Positions 1 through 10,882 are shown, numbered from the stretch's first letter. The stretch is DNA of 64,000 bases from Gentiana macrophylla (GCA_026214975.1 JAOBSW010000100.1:186001-250000); one strand, 5' to 3'. A program made the numbers and translations. Notes: generated by a model from the sequence alone, not told the origin.

Positions 1-17
1 CCCCATTGTGCTTGTGC

Positions 18-63
<46 letters not shown>

Positions 64-210
64 GTTATTGTTATTATTATTATTATTGGGAAAGAAGAAG
101 AAAGACAGAAAGAGCGACCGTCAAATTGAAAAGAAGGCTACAAAAGAGCATAGAATTAAATTTAAAGGGAGGATTCTGTCACCACATATATATATATCTA
201 CACTCAAACA
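1..210. repeat. Diverged copy of the 3' flank of importin-like gene A
   Basis: This stretch resembles 16494-16690. Both begin with a tgtgcttgtgctatt block followed by ATT repeats, then an AAGAAGAAAGACAGA-like purine block, a GACCGTCAAAT block and a GGATTCTGTCACCAC block, in the same order. At 16.5 kb this segment lies just downstream of the importin-like gene's stop. A third, mostly lost copy of that duplication may therefore have abutted the window start. The match is by eye and interrupted by indels. Confidence 0.5.
18..87. repeat. (ATT)n microsatellite
   Basis: This is an almost uninterrupted run of ATT triplets with two TTG interruptions near 62-72. Reading frames through it give only poly-Tyr or poly-Leu and are not genes. 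Confidence 0.95.
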
Positions 211-382
211 AGCTCCAACTTCACTTTTTTATTCTGTTCTTAAAGCTGGTAGTTTCTCTAAAAGAAACAAATTCAATAGGGTTCAAGCACAGGTTACTAA
301 TGTTACAATATTATTAAAGCAACGAAATTGTTATTATAATAATTATTATTATTCAACAGTAGCTACTTAGCACAAGCTCTTC

Positions 383-1930
383 CTAGCTTCCTTCAGATAA
401 AACGCTAACTGTGGGCCCTTCTTTGCAGTGGCCAAGTATCTCACTACTTGAATCAACACTATTCTCAACTCCTTTTTTTGCCAATTTATCCCATATACTG
501 CGAGACTCGTCTGTCATACCCTCTTTACAAAGACATCCTAGCACATCATCATACGTAAACGCATTTGCAATACCATCCACAATTGCATCATTAAGCTGTT
601 TTAAAGCCTCCTCAGGCATTTGAGCTTTGAAAAACCCTCTGATTAAAGAATTTACAATGGACACATTCGGTTTTATCCCAGCAAGTTTCATTAACTTGTT
701 CAACTCAAATGCCTTGTCCATATTCCCATGATTACAGCATCCTTCAATCATTACAGCATAAGTGTCCTTATCGGGAGAAAGTCCATATTCACTGATCTTG
801 TCAAACAAATCCAAAGCACTGCTCAAATCTCCCTCAAGAATGTATCCCTTCATCAGGTTTGTTACCACCACTATATTCAGTGAATGTCCACTATTCATCA
901 TCTGCTCCTTCGACTTTAATGCAAGAACCATATTCCCCTGCTTCACACAGGTGCAGATCACGTTCGTATATGTTGCCTCAAAAGGAGTACATCCCAATTT
1001 TTTCATGTCACACAACAACTTATAAGCACCCTCTGAATCTAACTTGTCACAAGCAAAATCTATAGCAGTTCTATAGTTATAAGACATGGTATCAAGCGCA
1101 GGAGGATGAGCTATTGCATCAATGAAATACTTTTCTGCATCTTCCACCTTCCCTTCTTTCAGAGATAAATTCATTATAATACGAACAGTCTCACAATCGT
1201 AGTAAATCCCTTTAGAAACTACATCACCATACACCTTTTTTGCTTCCAACATCATATCTTTCCTCATTAATAAACGCAACACAGCATTTATAGCAACAGA
1301 AGTTGGCACAATATCTTGACTAAGCATAGCATTAAAACAATCAATAGCATCACTACAACGATCAGCTCTAGCATACGCAGTCAACAAGGCGCTATAAACC
1401 CATGGGTTGAATTTGAAATGTGAAGCAAATTTTTTCCAGCTTTGAAGTTTAACTAATTGATCATAAAGCGAAAGGCCAACAGGACATGAATCACTGGACA
1501 CATAACTATCAAGCATTTTTGTAACTAGACCATGATACGCAGACCATGTCACCATAATATGAAGCAAAACACAAAAAAACTCAGGATCTTCTGACATGCC
1601 ACCTGGCTTTTTCTGAACAGAGTAATAATACTCCAAAGCTGAACGGGGTTCGTGTTTTTTAAACATAAGGCGTTCCACCGGCTCACGGGAAGTTCCACGA
1701 AAATTTGGATCCGGTATGGTTTTGCTTAGCTCATTTTCAACAGGTTCTTCTTTGGAGGACAATTCATCAACTTTTGTAGAGTCGGTGTGTGGGATGCAGA
1801 TATTCGAGTCGGGGGTTTTGGGATTCACAGAATCAAGGGTGGAAATTAAGGAAGAAGAAGAACAACAGTAAAAGCGAGAATTTGGGATCTTACGGAGAAA
1901 CCATGAGGTAGAAAGCAAGCAACGTCTCAT
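383..1930 (-). CDS. Pentatricopeptide repeat protein, mitochondrial type, apparently C-terminally shortened
   Basis: This intronless 515-codon frame opens with ATG at 1930. The first ~30 residues are rich in Arg, Ser and Leu with few acidic residues (MRRCLLSTSWFLRKIPNSRF), as expected of a mitochondrial presequence. From about residue 175 degenerate 35-residue helical pairs follow, for example WVYSALLTAYARADRCSDAI, TYTNVICTCVKQGNMVLALK, TYAVMIEGCCNHGNMDKAFE and SIVNSLIRGFFKAQMPEEAL. These are P-class PPR motifs, a family that binds organellar RNA. The N-terminal and central order resembles the Arabidopsis At3g54980 type from memory, but that type is roughly 850 residues. The last ~40 residues here (ending TVSVLSEGS) no longer read as clean repeats, so the C-terminal half appears lost. 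The upstream region is duplicated (see 1701-2965). The product may be a functional short PPR or a truncated paralogue. Confidence 0.8.
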   Translation of the reverse strand: MRRCLLSTSWFLRKIPNSRFYCCSSSSLISTLDSVNPKTPDSNICIPHTDSTKVDELSSKEEPVENELSKTIPDPNFRGTSREPVERLMFKKHEPRSALEYYYSVQKKPGGMSEDPEFFCVLLHIMVTWSAYHGLVTKMLDSYVSSDSCPVGLSLYDQLVKLQSWKKFASHFKFNPWVYSALLTAYARADRCSDAIDCFNAMLSQDIVPTSVAINAVLRLLMRKDMMLEAKKVYGDVVSKGIYYDCETVRIIMNLSLKEGKVEDAEKYFIDAIAHPPALDTMSYNYRTAIDFACDKLDSEGAYKLLCDMKKLGCTPFEATYTNVICTCVKQGNMVLALKSKEQMMNSGHSLNIVVVTNLMKGYILEGDLSSALDLFDKISEYGLSPDKDTYAVMIEGCCNHGNMDKAFELNKLMKLAGIKPNVSIVNSLIRGFFKAQMPEEALKQLNDAIVDGIANAFTYDDVLGCLCKEGMTDESRSIWDKLAKKGVENSVDSSSEILGHCKEGPTVSVLSEGS

Positions 1931-2965
1931 TGTTTCCGGCGGTTCTCCGTCTCTTCTTCTTCTTCTTCTTCTTCTTCGTTATTGAATGCTTCTGTACGCC
2001 GCACCACTCTCCCTTAGGCCTTTCAGACTTCAGCCTCTTCTTCTCACGAGGTTATTAGGGCGACTTCAGCCTCTTCTTCTCTCATCGGGTTATTAGGGCT
2101 TAAGACGTTTGTGTAATCGGGCCAGGGCGATACTTTCTTGATTCGATTTATAAAATTCGGGCTCGAGCTCGATCGAATAATAAATTATATAAGATTATAC
2201 TCGACTCGTTTAATACTTGATATAACTTGAGTCAACTAGTAAACTCAATTTTTATTTTAGAATTAATTTAAATTATATAAAAATAAAATAAATTTTGACT
2301 ACAATCTTTATAAAAATATTATAAAAATTGGATCCGGTATGGTTTTGCTTAGCTCGTTTTTAATAGGTTCTTTGGAGGAAAATTCATCATCTTTTGTAGA
2401 GTCAGTGTGTGGGATGCAGATATTCGAGTCGGGGGTTTTGGGATTCACAGAATCAAGGGTGGAAATTAAGGGAGAAGAAGAACAACAGTAAAAGCGATAA
2501 TTTGGGATCTTACGGAGAAACCATGAGGTAGAAAGCAAGCAACGTCTCATTGTTTCCGGCGGTTCTCCGTCTCCTCTTCTTCTTCTTCTTCTTCTTCTTC
2601 TTCTTCTTCTTCTTCTTCTTCTTCTTCGTTATTGTTTCCGGCGGTTCTCCGCACCACTCTCCCTTAGGCCTTTCAGACTTCAGCCTCTTCTTCTCACTAG
2701 GTTATTAGGGCGACTTCAGCCTCTTGTTCTCTCATCGGGTTATTAGGGCTTAAGACGTTTGTGTAATCGGGCCAGGGTGATACTTTCTTGATTCGATTTA
2801 TAAAATTCGGGATCGAGCTCGATCGAACAGTAAATTAAATAAGATTATACTCGACTCGTTTAATACTTGATATAACTTGAGTCAACCCGTAAACTCAAAT
2901 TTTATCTTAGAATTAATTTTTAAATTTTATAAATATAAAACAAAATTTTGAGTACATTTTTATAA
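1701..2965. repeat. Tandem duplication of the PPR gene 5' end and upstream region
   Basis: Two direct copies of about 620-640 bp abut: roughly 1701-2323 and 2324-2965. Each has GGATCCGGTATGGTTTTGC, then the first ~75 codons of the PPR gene, its ATG, a TTC microsatellite, the block ttaggcctttcagacttcag, a ttagggcttaagacgtttg block and an AT-rich tail. Copy 1 belongs to the gene at 383-1930. The breakpoint lies inside coding sequence. TTC tracts differ in length between copies (about 26 bp at 1952-1978, about 55 bp at 2572-2628). Confidence 0.9.
2308..2550 (-). pseudogene. Duplicated 5' fragment of the PPR gene
   Basis: The frame starts with the same ATG context as the PPR gene. It matches its first ~75 residues with a few substitutions (RKIPNYRFYCCSSSPLISTL here, RKIPNSRFYCCSSSSLISTL in the gene) and one missing residue near position 57. 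After IPDP the sequence runs into AT-rich DNA and stops, so only the targeting region is encoded and no PPR motif is present. It could at most supply a second upstream promoter and transcription start for the neighbouring gene. Confidence 0.85.
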
Positions 2966-3188
2966 AAATAATTTTTTTTTGAGAAAACAAAATTTATTAA
3001 TCAATATCCGCCGAACAGGCGAGTAAAACATCACCCGGGGGCTGAGAACTCCAAGGTGTTCGAGAAAAAACCAACAATTCATGTCTAGCTAAAAAATGCG
3101 TTGGGACATTTTCAACGCGCCGAATAAAAGAAAAAGAAACAGACTAAAAACTTGAAAAAAGTGCCAAACAATCCTGAACTATGCACCC

Positions 3189-3521
3189 TTAAGCAGTGAG
3201 ATCCTTCCCAGGTCTGCGAAGACTTGCGATACTCGCTAGACAGTCACTCTCTACTTCCAGCTGTCCAATCCCAAGGTGTTGTGCCTCCCCCAAATCTAGA
3301 AAAATTGCTCGAAGCTCCATATAGTTCACGGGATTGCCCGGATCAAAATGGTACAAGAAGGAGTGTAAAACTAACCCGCATGAGTCCCGAAAAATTGGCC
3401 CAATACCTGCATCTGTCTCTGTAACCGACGTGTCCACATTGCACTTTATTACACCTAACTGCGGTTTCGACCATCGATCCGGAAAATGTTGGCTTGAGCC
3501 CTGAGACCAATAACTTTCCAT
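3189..3521 (-). pseudogene. LINE RNase H-like domain fragment
   Basis: The translation contains WSKPQLGVIKCNVDTS, the RNase H beta-strand and first acidic residue in the form typical of plant LINE ORF2. It also has MELRAIFLDLGEAQHLGIGQ (helix with Glu) and LEVESDCLASIASL (strand with Asp). No reverse transcriptase precedes it in frame. Overlapping frames at 3343-3685 carry shifted parts of the same protein, so several frameshifts are present. It is a dead fragment. Confidence 0.75.
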
Positions 3522-3754
3522 AGCTTCTGTATACTCCGTCGATGCAGCAAAGACCTCTCACACACCGCAGACACAAAGACCGCCTGTTTATCAAAGACGG
3601 CCGAGCAACGGGCTTTCCAAATTCCCCACATAAGCCAGACAAACCTGGCAGCATCCTGGACGCCCTGGTCGTCTATTATGCGCATAAAGAACTCCGCGAA
3701 GGATGCGGAATGAAGATGTTGTAAGGTACCACTAAATGGCGATGCTTGCCAAAT

Positions 3755-4012
3755 TTAGACTGCCAACTCACACTCAAAGAGGACATGCCGCAAGGTTTCT
3801 AGAGTTTCCCCGCATGCCAAACAAAGACCATCCCCTAAACTCCTCCGCTGCAAACCCTGACCAATTGCAAGACAATCATGAAGGCACCGCCACAAGAAAT
3901 GATGAATGCGCGGCTGGACTAGAAGGTGCCAACAACTTCTCCATAGACGGCCCTGGCCTGTCGAATTAGAAGAGCTTGCTCCCTCCGATGGTCGATAATG
4001 AGATAGAGCCAA
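3755..4012 (-). pseudogene. LINE reverse-transcriptase-associated zinc finger (zf-RVT) fragment
   Basis: The translation has the zf-RVT pattern W-x(5)-P-R-I-H-H-F-L-W-R followed by CLACGETLETLRHVLFEC, the Cys-X2-Cys...His-X4-Cys arrangement that follows reverse transcriptase in plant L1 elements. It lies 5' of the RNase H piece on the same strand, in the expected order. It is cut at its 5' side by element truncation. Confidence 0.75.
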
Positions 4013-4090
4013 AAGATTTTATTTACTAACAATAATTTATTGTCACGTTATTTTAGATCAACTATATTAACATTTCCATCTTTCTTTGTC

Positions 4091-4206
4091 CTTTGGAAAA
4101 AAAAAAATAGCAAGAATTGATTGTATCTGAAAAAGTGAAAATACGTGTCTTTGGAAAAAAAATAGCAAGAATTGATTGTGTCTGAAAAAGTGAAAATACG
4201 TGTCTT
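4091..4206. repeat. 58-bp tandem duplication
   Basis: Two adjacent copies of a segment beginning CTTTGGAAAAAAA and containing AGCAAGAATTGATTGT and AAAGTGAAAATACGTGTCT. They differ by the A-run length and one A/G change, which implies a recent slippage or unequal exchange. Confidence 0.9.
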
Positions 4207-4342
4207 AGGTATGAGACATTTTATTACATTATTGCTATCCGTATGTAATGTTTCAAATTTATAATGTTTGTGTTATGTGCTTAACATAAAAAAAATAGAT
4301 TTTTTTTTTTTTTTTAATTTCTTAAAAGAGTTGTTCCTATCT

Positions 4343-4525
4343 CAACTTGGATTATGGGCTTCCTCAGAAAAAAGCCGCAAGCGGAAAGAAAACTGATTTT
4401 GATGAAGAGGAAATGTGAAAAGAAAACTGTTGCTGGTTTATGCTTTTCCCTTAGTGAACGGGAATTAGCTAGAAAGTTTTCCAGATTTGGCCGAATCAGA
4501 GATGTTCGAATCATTCGCGACAGAG
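4343..4525 (+). pseudogene. Possible RRM-type exon relic
   Basis: One plus-strand frame reads through a Lys/Arg-rich stretch to SERELARKFSRFGRIRDVRI and then IRDRG, followed by GTAATT at 4525 that could be a splice donor. The spacing of hydrophobic and Gly residues resembles helix 1 to strand 2 of an RNA-recognition motif in splicing factors. No start codon, partner exon or RNP1 motif could be traced downstream, where a plastid fragment and a retrotransposon interrupt. An isolated relic is the cautious reading. Confidence 0.35.
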
Positions 4526-4954
4526 GTAATTAATGTGAAAATGCTTTATGGCTGCCATTACCATAATCATGTCCTTAATTCTTCCATTTACTGTAACAAG
4601 TCTTTAGATCATCAATAAGTGCTAGTATTGATCTTGTTTTATGAATCTTCTTTAATATGTTTTTTTTTTCCGTTCTTTCTGCAACATGCACTTTTTGAAT
4701 GCTTATAATACAAAATTGCCAGAATTTATTAGCAATGATAACAAACTGAAGGTGATGTAATTATGTAAACACATGTAACTATGCTTTTCCTCCCACTGTC
4801 AGACATACATCATGCTGAAAACCGACTTGCAAAAGGTCCGGTATGTGCACTCCGACTTCATAGAGGTCGAATATAGACTATATACTTAACTAACTTTTTG
4901 GATGACCGTTTTCAGCATGGTGCCCTGATAGACTTGATTTGTCAACACTTTGAT

Positions 4955-5160
4955 TTGTGTAGTCTTATGATATCCCATATGTAATTCACAAAACCCCCCT
5001 ATCCATACCTAGCTACTGACTATGGCACCCAACTGTCGTTGTTCACACATCACATGTGGATTGGTGGATTTCTCATAGTTGGGTCTGCTGCGCATGCAAC
5101 CATTTTTATGGTAAGAGACTATGACCCAACTACTCGATATAATGATCTTTTAGAGATGTG
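4955..5160 (+). pseudogene. psaA: Plastid psaA fragment in nuclear DNA (NUPT)
   Basis: Reading from 4995 the frame gives [20 protein letters not shown], then [20 protein letters not shown] and [12 protein letters not shown], a near-perfect match to an internal segment of photosystem I P700 apoprotein A1 known in all plants. The nucleotide sequence also follows plastid psaA closely. Similarity fades on both sides: upstream to a CCCATATGTAATTC block near 4975, downstream to GTGATCATCTCAC near 5183. Only about 60 of 750 codons are present, so it makes no photosystem subunit. Confidence 0.85.
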
Positions 5161-5697
5161 CTGTCTAGGCTGGGAGAATAGGGTGATCATCTCACTTTAC
5201 AAGCTGCAGCAGAACAAGAAAAAGGGATGATATCCCCTGTTTCCAAAAGTTCCGAGCTTTACGCCTACATCTGTATGTCGCTTCTTGCTCTTGGTTTAAT
5301 ACTCTCAAATATGAATGCCCGTTTCTAATTTGATTCAATTTTGACAATTTTCAGCAGGATATGTGCCACTAATATCCATTGATGGGACTACACCAATTGC
5401 ACACCTTTTTGAGATTGATCAAGAGTAAAGTTCATTGAGGTAATCGTCGTGCACCTTTGGTAGTTAAACTTGGCAGGAAGGTTGGTTTAAATGCTAAGGA
5501 GCTTCGTTATCTATCATAAATAAAATTCCACCCATTGTATTGTGTACTTAGAAATTAGAATGTGAGGTTTTACTTGTACTACATACATGGATAAAAGGTT
5601 TATTTATAATCAGATATTCTTTAATTTCTTATTTGATTTTCCCTTTTACATTAAGTTCTGAATCTTTTTTGTTTTTTGTTGCCTGTGCATATCTGTT
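5161..5697. other. Non-coding spacer with no recognised feature
   Basis: The region is AT-rich. It may include decayed psaA sequence to about 5200. I see no convincing frame, repeat or RNA gene up to the target duplication at 5698. Confidence 0.5.
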
Positions 5698-5702
5698 GTT
5701 GC

Positions 5703-7501
5703 TGTAGGATGTAATATCGTCGGATGGATTAAGATCAGCGGACCCGACACAATGAAAGATCTGAATCTAGATCTAGTCAACCAAAGCACATAAAATAATA
5801 GATCTAATCCTATGAGGGGGTTTAGATTGCTTACCTGTTTATTGTGAATAAACACCAAGAACAATCCGAGATCCAAGATCCAAGAATTGAAAAGTCAACG
5901 TCTTCCGACGTGTATCTCCAAGCAACACCAAGTGGTTGGTGGTTCAGGCCGCTTGACCTCCTTGATATGCTACCGGAATAATCCCGAGGATTATCCCAAT
6001 TCAAAACCCTAGTGTTGAAGCCGAAAATTCTAAGCTTCCAACACTCATTATGTCGAAATATATGTGTTATATGGAGGCTAGGAAAAACTCTCTTTATATA
6101 GGAGAGTAATCATTGTCCTCCAAAGATTTAATAATTAATGGATAATTATTAAATTAATCCTTAATTTAAATATAAGATAAATATAATATATATCCCAAAC
6201 AAATTAGGATAAATAAATATATTATCCAATATTCTATGATTTATCATTTAACAAATAAAAGATAAGTCACATGTTAAATAATTATCCAAGAAAACTAATT
6301 TTCAATAATTAAATAACAATACTAAAAATGCGCCTAGTAACACTAGAAATAGGTCACACGCATTTTTTTGACACATTACGCCGAAAGTCACGAAAAATAT
6401 CTTTTTCATGTATTTAATTATTTAGTACAACTAAACAATTAATCCATGTATCTATTAAATAGTCCAATCCAACTATTTAATTAAATTGAGGTGAAACGAT
6501 GAGAAAACATATGCATGTTAGGAGCCACGTCAGGGACTATGGACCCATATTCTGTAGCTACAATAAATTAAATAAAATTATTCGTCAGACCGAACAATTA
6601 TATTCAATCTATTAATTCCGGGATTACACCACCATAAACCCAAAACTGAACTCTGCTGAATATAGATAACTTATACTCAACTATGAGTTGATAAGCGTCC
6701 ACTGATATAATCATTACATACGGATAAATCCTCCATAGACTTTTCGTTACGATTCGTGATATCTCCGTAAACCCTTCTCGAAACCTCTTATCCTTATTTA
6801 CCATTAACTCCCTAGTGACCAAATAGTTCATAACTAATATAATATGAACTACGCGCATCAGTCAGTTTCTAGGATTAACAAATAAGAGAACTGTCTGTCT
6901 ACTTCTCGAGGGAAGGAATGGATTCCATATCTGTGATAGCACGGACTACTCACTCATTCCAGAATAGAGCCAACGAGAAGTGACGGACCACATACTACGA
7001 AGTAATCCTTACTAACACATCAAACTCTACCCTAGTCTAAGCAGTTGTCTGTGATCACGTCGGGATTGAGATGAATCCATATATGATCATCTTGTGATTT
7101 GCTAAGACTTCTCGATCACGGAATTATATCGAGAACTCAAATCAAATCGGTCAAATTACTATATGATTATCATCATATATAAATGCCCCACTAGGTACCC
7201 TATTACCGGCGACCAGGATAAATCGTCACACCTAAAGTGTTATAGGTGCATTATTAGCAAATTAATCTTGAGACCCGTACTCAGATTAATAAACGCTACG
7301 GACTAAGTTAATTTTAAGTACATGTCACTAACTCAATCCTCTTATGTATAGCCATACACTGAGTTATGTGATTACATAAACGAGGTACTTAGGGTCTTCA
7401 GTAGTGTCTTAATTATAAGCATACATGCATATAATAAGATGAATTATTAATTCTGTCATAAAAATAATTAGATAATTGTCTTTCGGGTACTACACTTAAC
7501 A
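5703..7501 (-). repeat. 3' LTR of the LARD-like element
   Basis: This 1799-bp copy begins TGTAGGATGTAATATCGTCGG on the plus strand (first 20 bases diagnostic) and ends in CACTTAACA. It aligns over its full length with 13095-15088 once the 192 bp added by a MITE is removed. It lies at the 3' end because the minus-strand purine tract adjoins it at 7502-7512. Confidence 0.92.
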
Positions 7502-7512
7502 ATCTCCCACTT
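7502..7512 (-). other. Polypurine tract of the LARD-like element
   Basis: The plus strand reads ATCTCCCACTT directly after the LTR end. On the minus strand this is AAGTGGGAGAT immediately before TGTTAAG, the form typical of the plus-strand primer in plant Copia elements. Confidence 0.8.
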
Positions 7513-9147
7513 GCACGAAAGGCTAGTGGATTAATTGTTTTAGAGCACACCCTTTATATTTATATCTACAACTTCTCTCACTTGCTCAAAACAAGTGAGA
7601 CATATCCCCAAGAGTCATACCCTCCAAGCGCATCTTAGTAATTCATCCTTCCAAGCACGACCGGAGTGTGCCGCCGCAGTGTAAGTCAGTGACCCGGCGC
7701 GTATTTAGAATCCGAATACCATGTGACTTGGTACACTGATCAGGTAGGTTGGCGGCATGAGTCAATCTTTGGGATCGAAACGTCGCATTTCCATCTAATC
7801 CGGTGGTACGATTTCAATATGCTTATGACCTCCAGTGATTGCAAAATCCTTATGAGCTACCTCTTCAATGTTTTCATAATGAAGTGGCATCGGCTTACTG
7901 GATAATACTTTATCACACGAGTAAACACTGTGACCGAGATCGATTTAACGATCATACTCAATCTGACCTAAAGCCAGAATCAGTGCTTGCACCTGAATAT
8001 ACCAGCATATTATTCCTCATTCTCCCGAAGAGACTTGAGGATTCACTAAACATCCCATTTAGTATTCATCCGCAGGTTTAGACAAGCATTCCTGAGAGGT
8101 AGGGTAGACTACATCGTTGAATGTTGCATTCCTCTATGCAAGAGCATCTTAACCAGGTGAATGGATGAATGGGATTGCCAATTGCTGATTTTCGAGAATT
8201 CGAGTAAGTCAAATTCTCTAGAAAATAGCCCGATGGCATGTTAGCCTCTGACTTCAGATAACACACCCATGTTGTTTCCAACAGTTTCAGTGTTACCATT
8301 CACAAACACTAATATATATACTACTTTACTAATATCGATGCCCAGTCTACGAAAGACTTATCAATAGTCTGGTTAAGTCCACATATTTAAAATATATGAC
8401 TTTGAAATGAGAGGTTTGCTTTAATCCCCAAAGGATATAAGCTATGGCAGGCATCCTGCCAAAGGTTCTTTCTGAATAAATTAAGATACCGTTAGTCTCG
8501 CAAAAATGTCTTAGGGAATCAACCCTATTATTTGCTTTGTAACGAATCTGTCATTTGTTTTTAGCTAAAATCCTTCTGTTCTGACTGAGTTCAGATTCCG
8601 TTGTTCAGCAAGGAAGTCTTAGGGAATCACCCTTATTTCCCGCTTTCTGACGAAGTCAATCAAGACTTAGTGTTAAGAGAGATCACGGTTTGGTTAACTC
8701 TCTACCTTTTAGGGAATCACCCATAAATTACTCAGCTTTGCGTCGAAAGTTAAACTTTCATATTCATTCGACTCTTCTCCGTGTAGTTCCAATTACTCTC
8801 ACTGAGCCTGAGATACTCAGGTGGTTCTACAAGAGTTTCAACAGAATTGGAGTATCAAACTCCATTCACAGGGTTATGGCTTTTAAACCAACCTCTATGA
8901 TCGAGGATCTACCACGACCCACAAAGGACTATAGGTCACAATCTCACCCTATAGACCGTAAGGTCTGCAATGGGTAATAGACAAACCATACTCCCACTAC
9001 GTTCGGGGTGGATCGATATACTGATCTAGTTTAGTAGTTTTTATTAGTGTTATCACCAACTGCCGGTGTTGGATGTGGACTGAACAAATAGGTTAGTAAC
9101 ATCTTGAGTACAAATACTTCAAGATCTAAGGTTGTTATTTATAGACT

Positions 9148-9226
9148 CTTTCAGACCGAGTTTGACAGTATAACCGTCATTCTCTCTATCAGACCGAGTT
9201 TGACAGTATAACCGTCATTCTCTGAT
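9148..9226. repeat. 40-bp tandem duplication in the LARD interior
   Basis: The block tcagaccgagtttgacagta plus taaccgtcattctct occurs twice in succession, separated by ctcta. Confidence 0.9.
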
Positions 9227-10529
9227 TTTACGAGTTTTATAACCAACCTTTACTCAATGCATTAAGATATTTCACGACCTGAATGTGTACGCAAATTTCC
9301 AGTTCTACCTTCAAGCACTAAATGCTAAATGTCTATATTTACAGAAGTGGGGTGAACTGAATTCACTCCTTATCCACAAATGTGTAGGCATCTTTTAGGT
9401 AGACTTCTCGGTTTTTCATTACAAATAAACCGTTATTTTGCAACCAATATCTTAAATGAGTTCAGCAGCGTATCGTAGCACATCAATAACTATAAGGCAA
9501 ATTTATGGTATATCCTTTAGTGAAAACATTTCACTGGGAGGCAGGCCGAGCATCAGTCCCGAAGACTACGTAATAACCTATTTCTGAGTATGGAATACTC
9601 CATCTCTAGTGAAATCTGAGATTTCCTCCAAATATTTTGGATAAACTTACTGGAGTCTCGAATAGTTGTCAGACAATATGTCACTACTTCAAAAGCTCCC
9701 ACTAGCTTGGACCTTTCATATGACCCCGAAGGTTGTGTTACTTCTTTAAATCTATTACCCTTTCCTGATTGAAAGAAAACTTAGTCATTGTTCCATTGAG
9801 ACAGTGTTCCTTTGACTGGGAGATAGGAATCACCCTAAGCCAGTCTTCAGATCTTGTCTTTAGTGAATATGCACTAATTAATAGAATAGAAAGAAGCGTT
9901 TATCGAAATAAGGAAACCATTTATGTTTATATATTTTAAGATGTATTACTAATACATTTTCAGCAATGCTTAGTCGTTCTGACTTTATCAAACAAAAGTC
10001 CGAGTCTTGGATTCGTGCTACGAATGTTATATTCATCGTCAATAAGACAAACAAATTATCCTATTGAAAATGAATACGTTCGTTCCAACGAATCCGAAAA
10101 CAGAAAATGAATCTTCTGTGATACTCAAGAATTGAATCCGAGATTTATTTCCTTATATCACTCCCACTAGTCTATCTGAAATAACTGTCCGTTGTCTATT
10201 TTATTTATCGTTGAATGCAAAGCTACCTTGTTCTTCCAAAGAACTTTAGCTTTCGAGAAAATTGCTAAGGATGCATTGGTCAGTGATCTGAAATCACTTT
10301 CCTTATCCTCTAATTTCCAATTTATTAATTGTCCGGTTTAGCCTTAAAACTACTTAGTTTAGATGACTAACACGTATAAACATTCTTTCCCATTCTTGAC
10401 TTTCCTTAGATGGAAACGGTCTTGAACTAGCAGTTCGTTTGAGTAGACACTACTCTTGAACTGTGGGATGTTCAGTGTTACTTGCTTGGACTATCGATTT
10501 TTCTAATCATCAAATCAATCATAAGACCA

Positions 10530-10882
10530 AAGCTCCCATTAGTTTATCGGTTCCAAATACCGTCTAACTAGCAACACTTTGCATTTATGATTTTTCAAAG
10601 ATTAGAAAATCCCCCAGAACTAAGCTCCCACTAGTTTATCAGTTCCAAATATTGTCTAACTAGCAATGCTTTGTTCATGATGTTTCAAAAGATTGGAAAA
10701 ACTCCAGAGCTAAGCTCTCACTAGTTTATCAGTTCCAAATACTGTCTAACTAGAAACGATTTATTCTTGTTTTTCCAATGAAAAGAGAAACTCATGTGCA
10801 GTCTATTACACATTTCTAATGATTCAGAAAGACAACAAATCATAAGACTAAGGCTCCCACTAGTTTATCGGTTCCAAATACC
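10530..10882. repeat. Degenerate ~90-bp tandem repeats in the LARD interior
   Basis: Four units share AGCTCCCACTAGTTTATC(A/G)G followed by TTCCAAATA(C/T)(C/T)GTC. They start near 10531, 10623, 10713 and 10852, with a longer gap before the last. The first three continue with TAACTAGCAA and an A/T-rich spacer including GATTAGAAAA or GATTGGAAAA. Confidence 0.85.

Larger units (their letters stand above)
2966..4012 (-). mobile_element. LINE (non-LTR retrotransposon), 5'-truncated 3' end
   Basis: On the minus strand this reads zinc-finger (3755-4012), then RNase H-like domain (3189-3521), then an untranslated tail ending at an A tract (T run at 2971-2980 on the plus strand). That is the usual order at the 3' end of plant L1-type elements. 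A second member of the same family lies at 21094-21737 with the same tail sequence. I could not find a matching target duplication on both sides, and the upstream endonuclease and reverse transcriptase are missing. Confidence 0.75.

Noticed and set aside
6..370. Frames giving poly-Tyr and poly-Leu proteins
   Set aside because: They are translations of an (ATT)n microsatellite and lack any protein-like composition beyond it.
6604..6858. 84-codon frame, also present at 14188-14442
   Set aside because: Its presence in both LTRs reflects LTR identity; substitutions are not protein-like and it resembles nothing known.
10530..10882. CRISPR-like array
   Set aside because: Repeats are long, degenerate, unevenly spaced and within a plant retrotransposon; no cas genes exist here.
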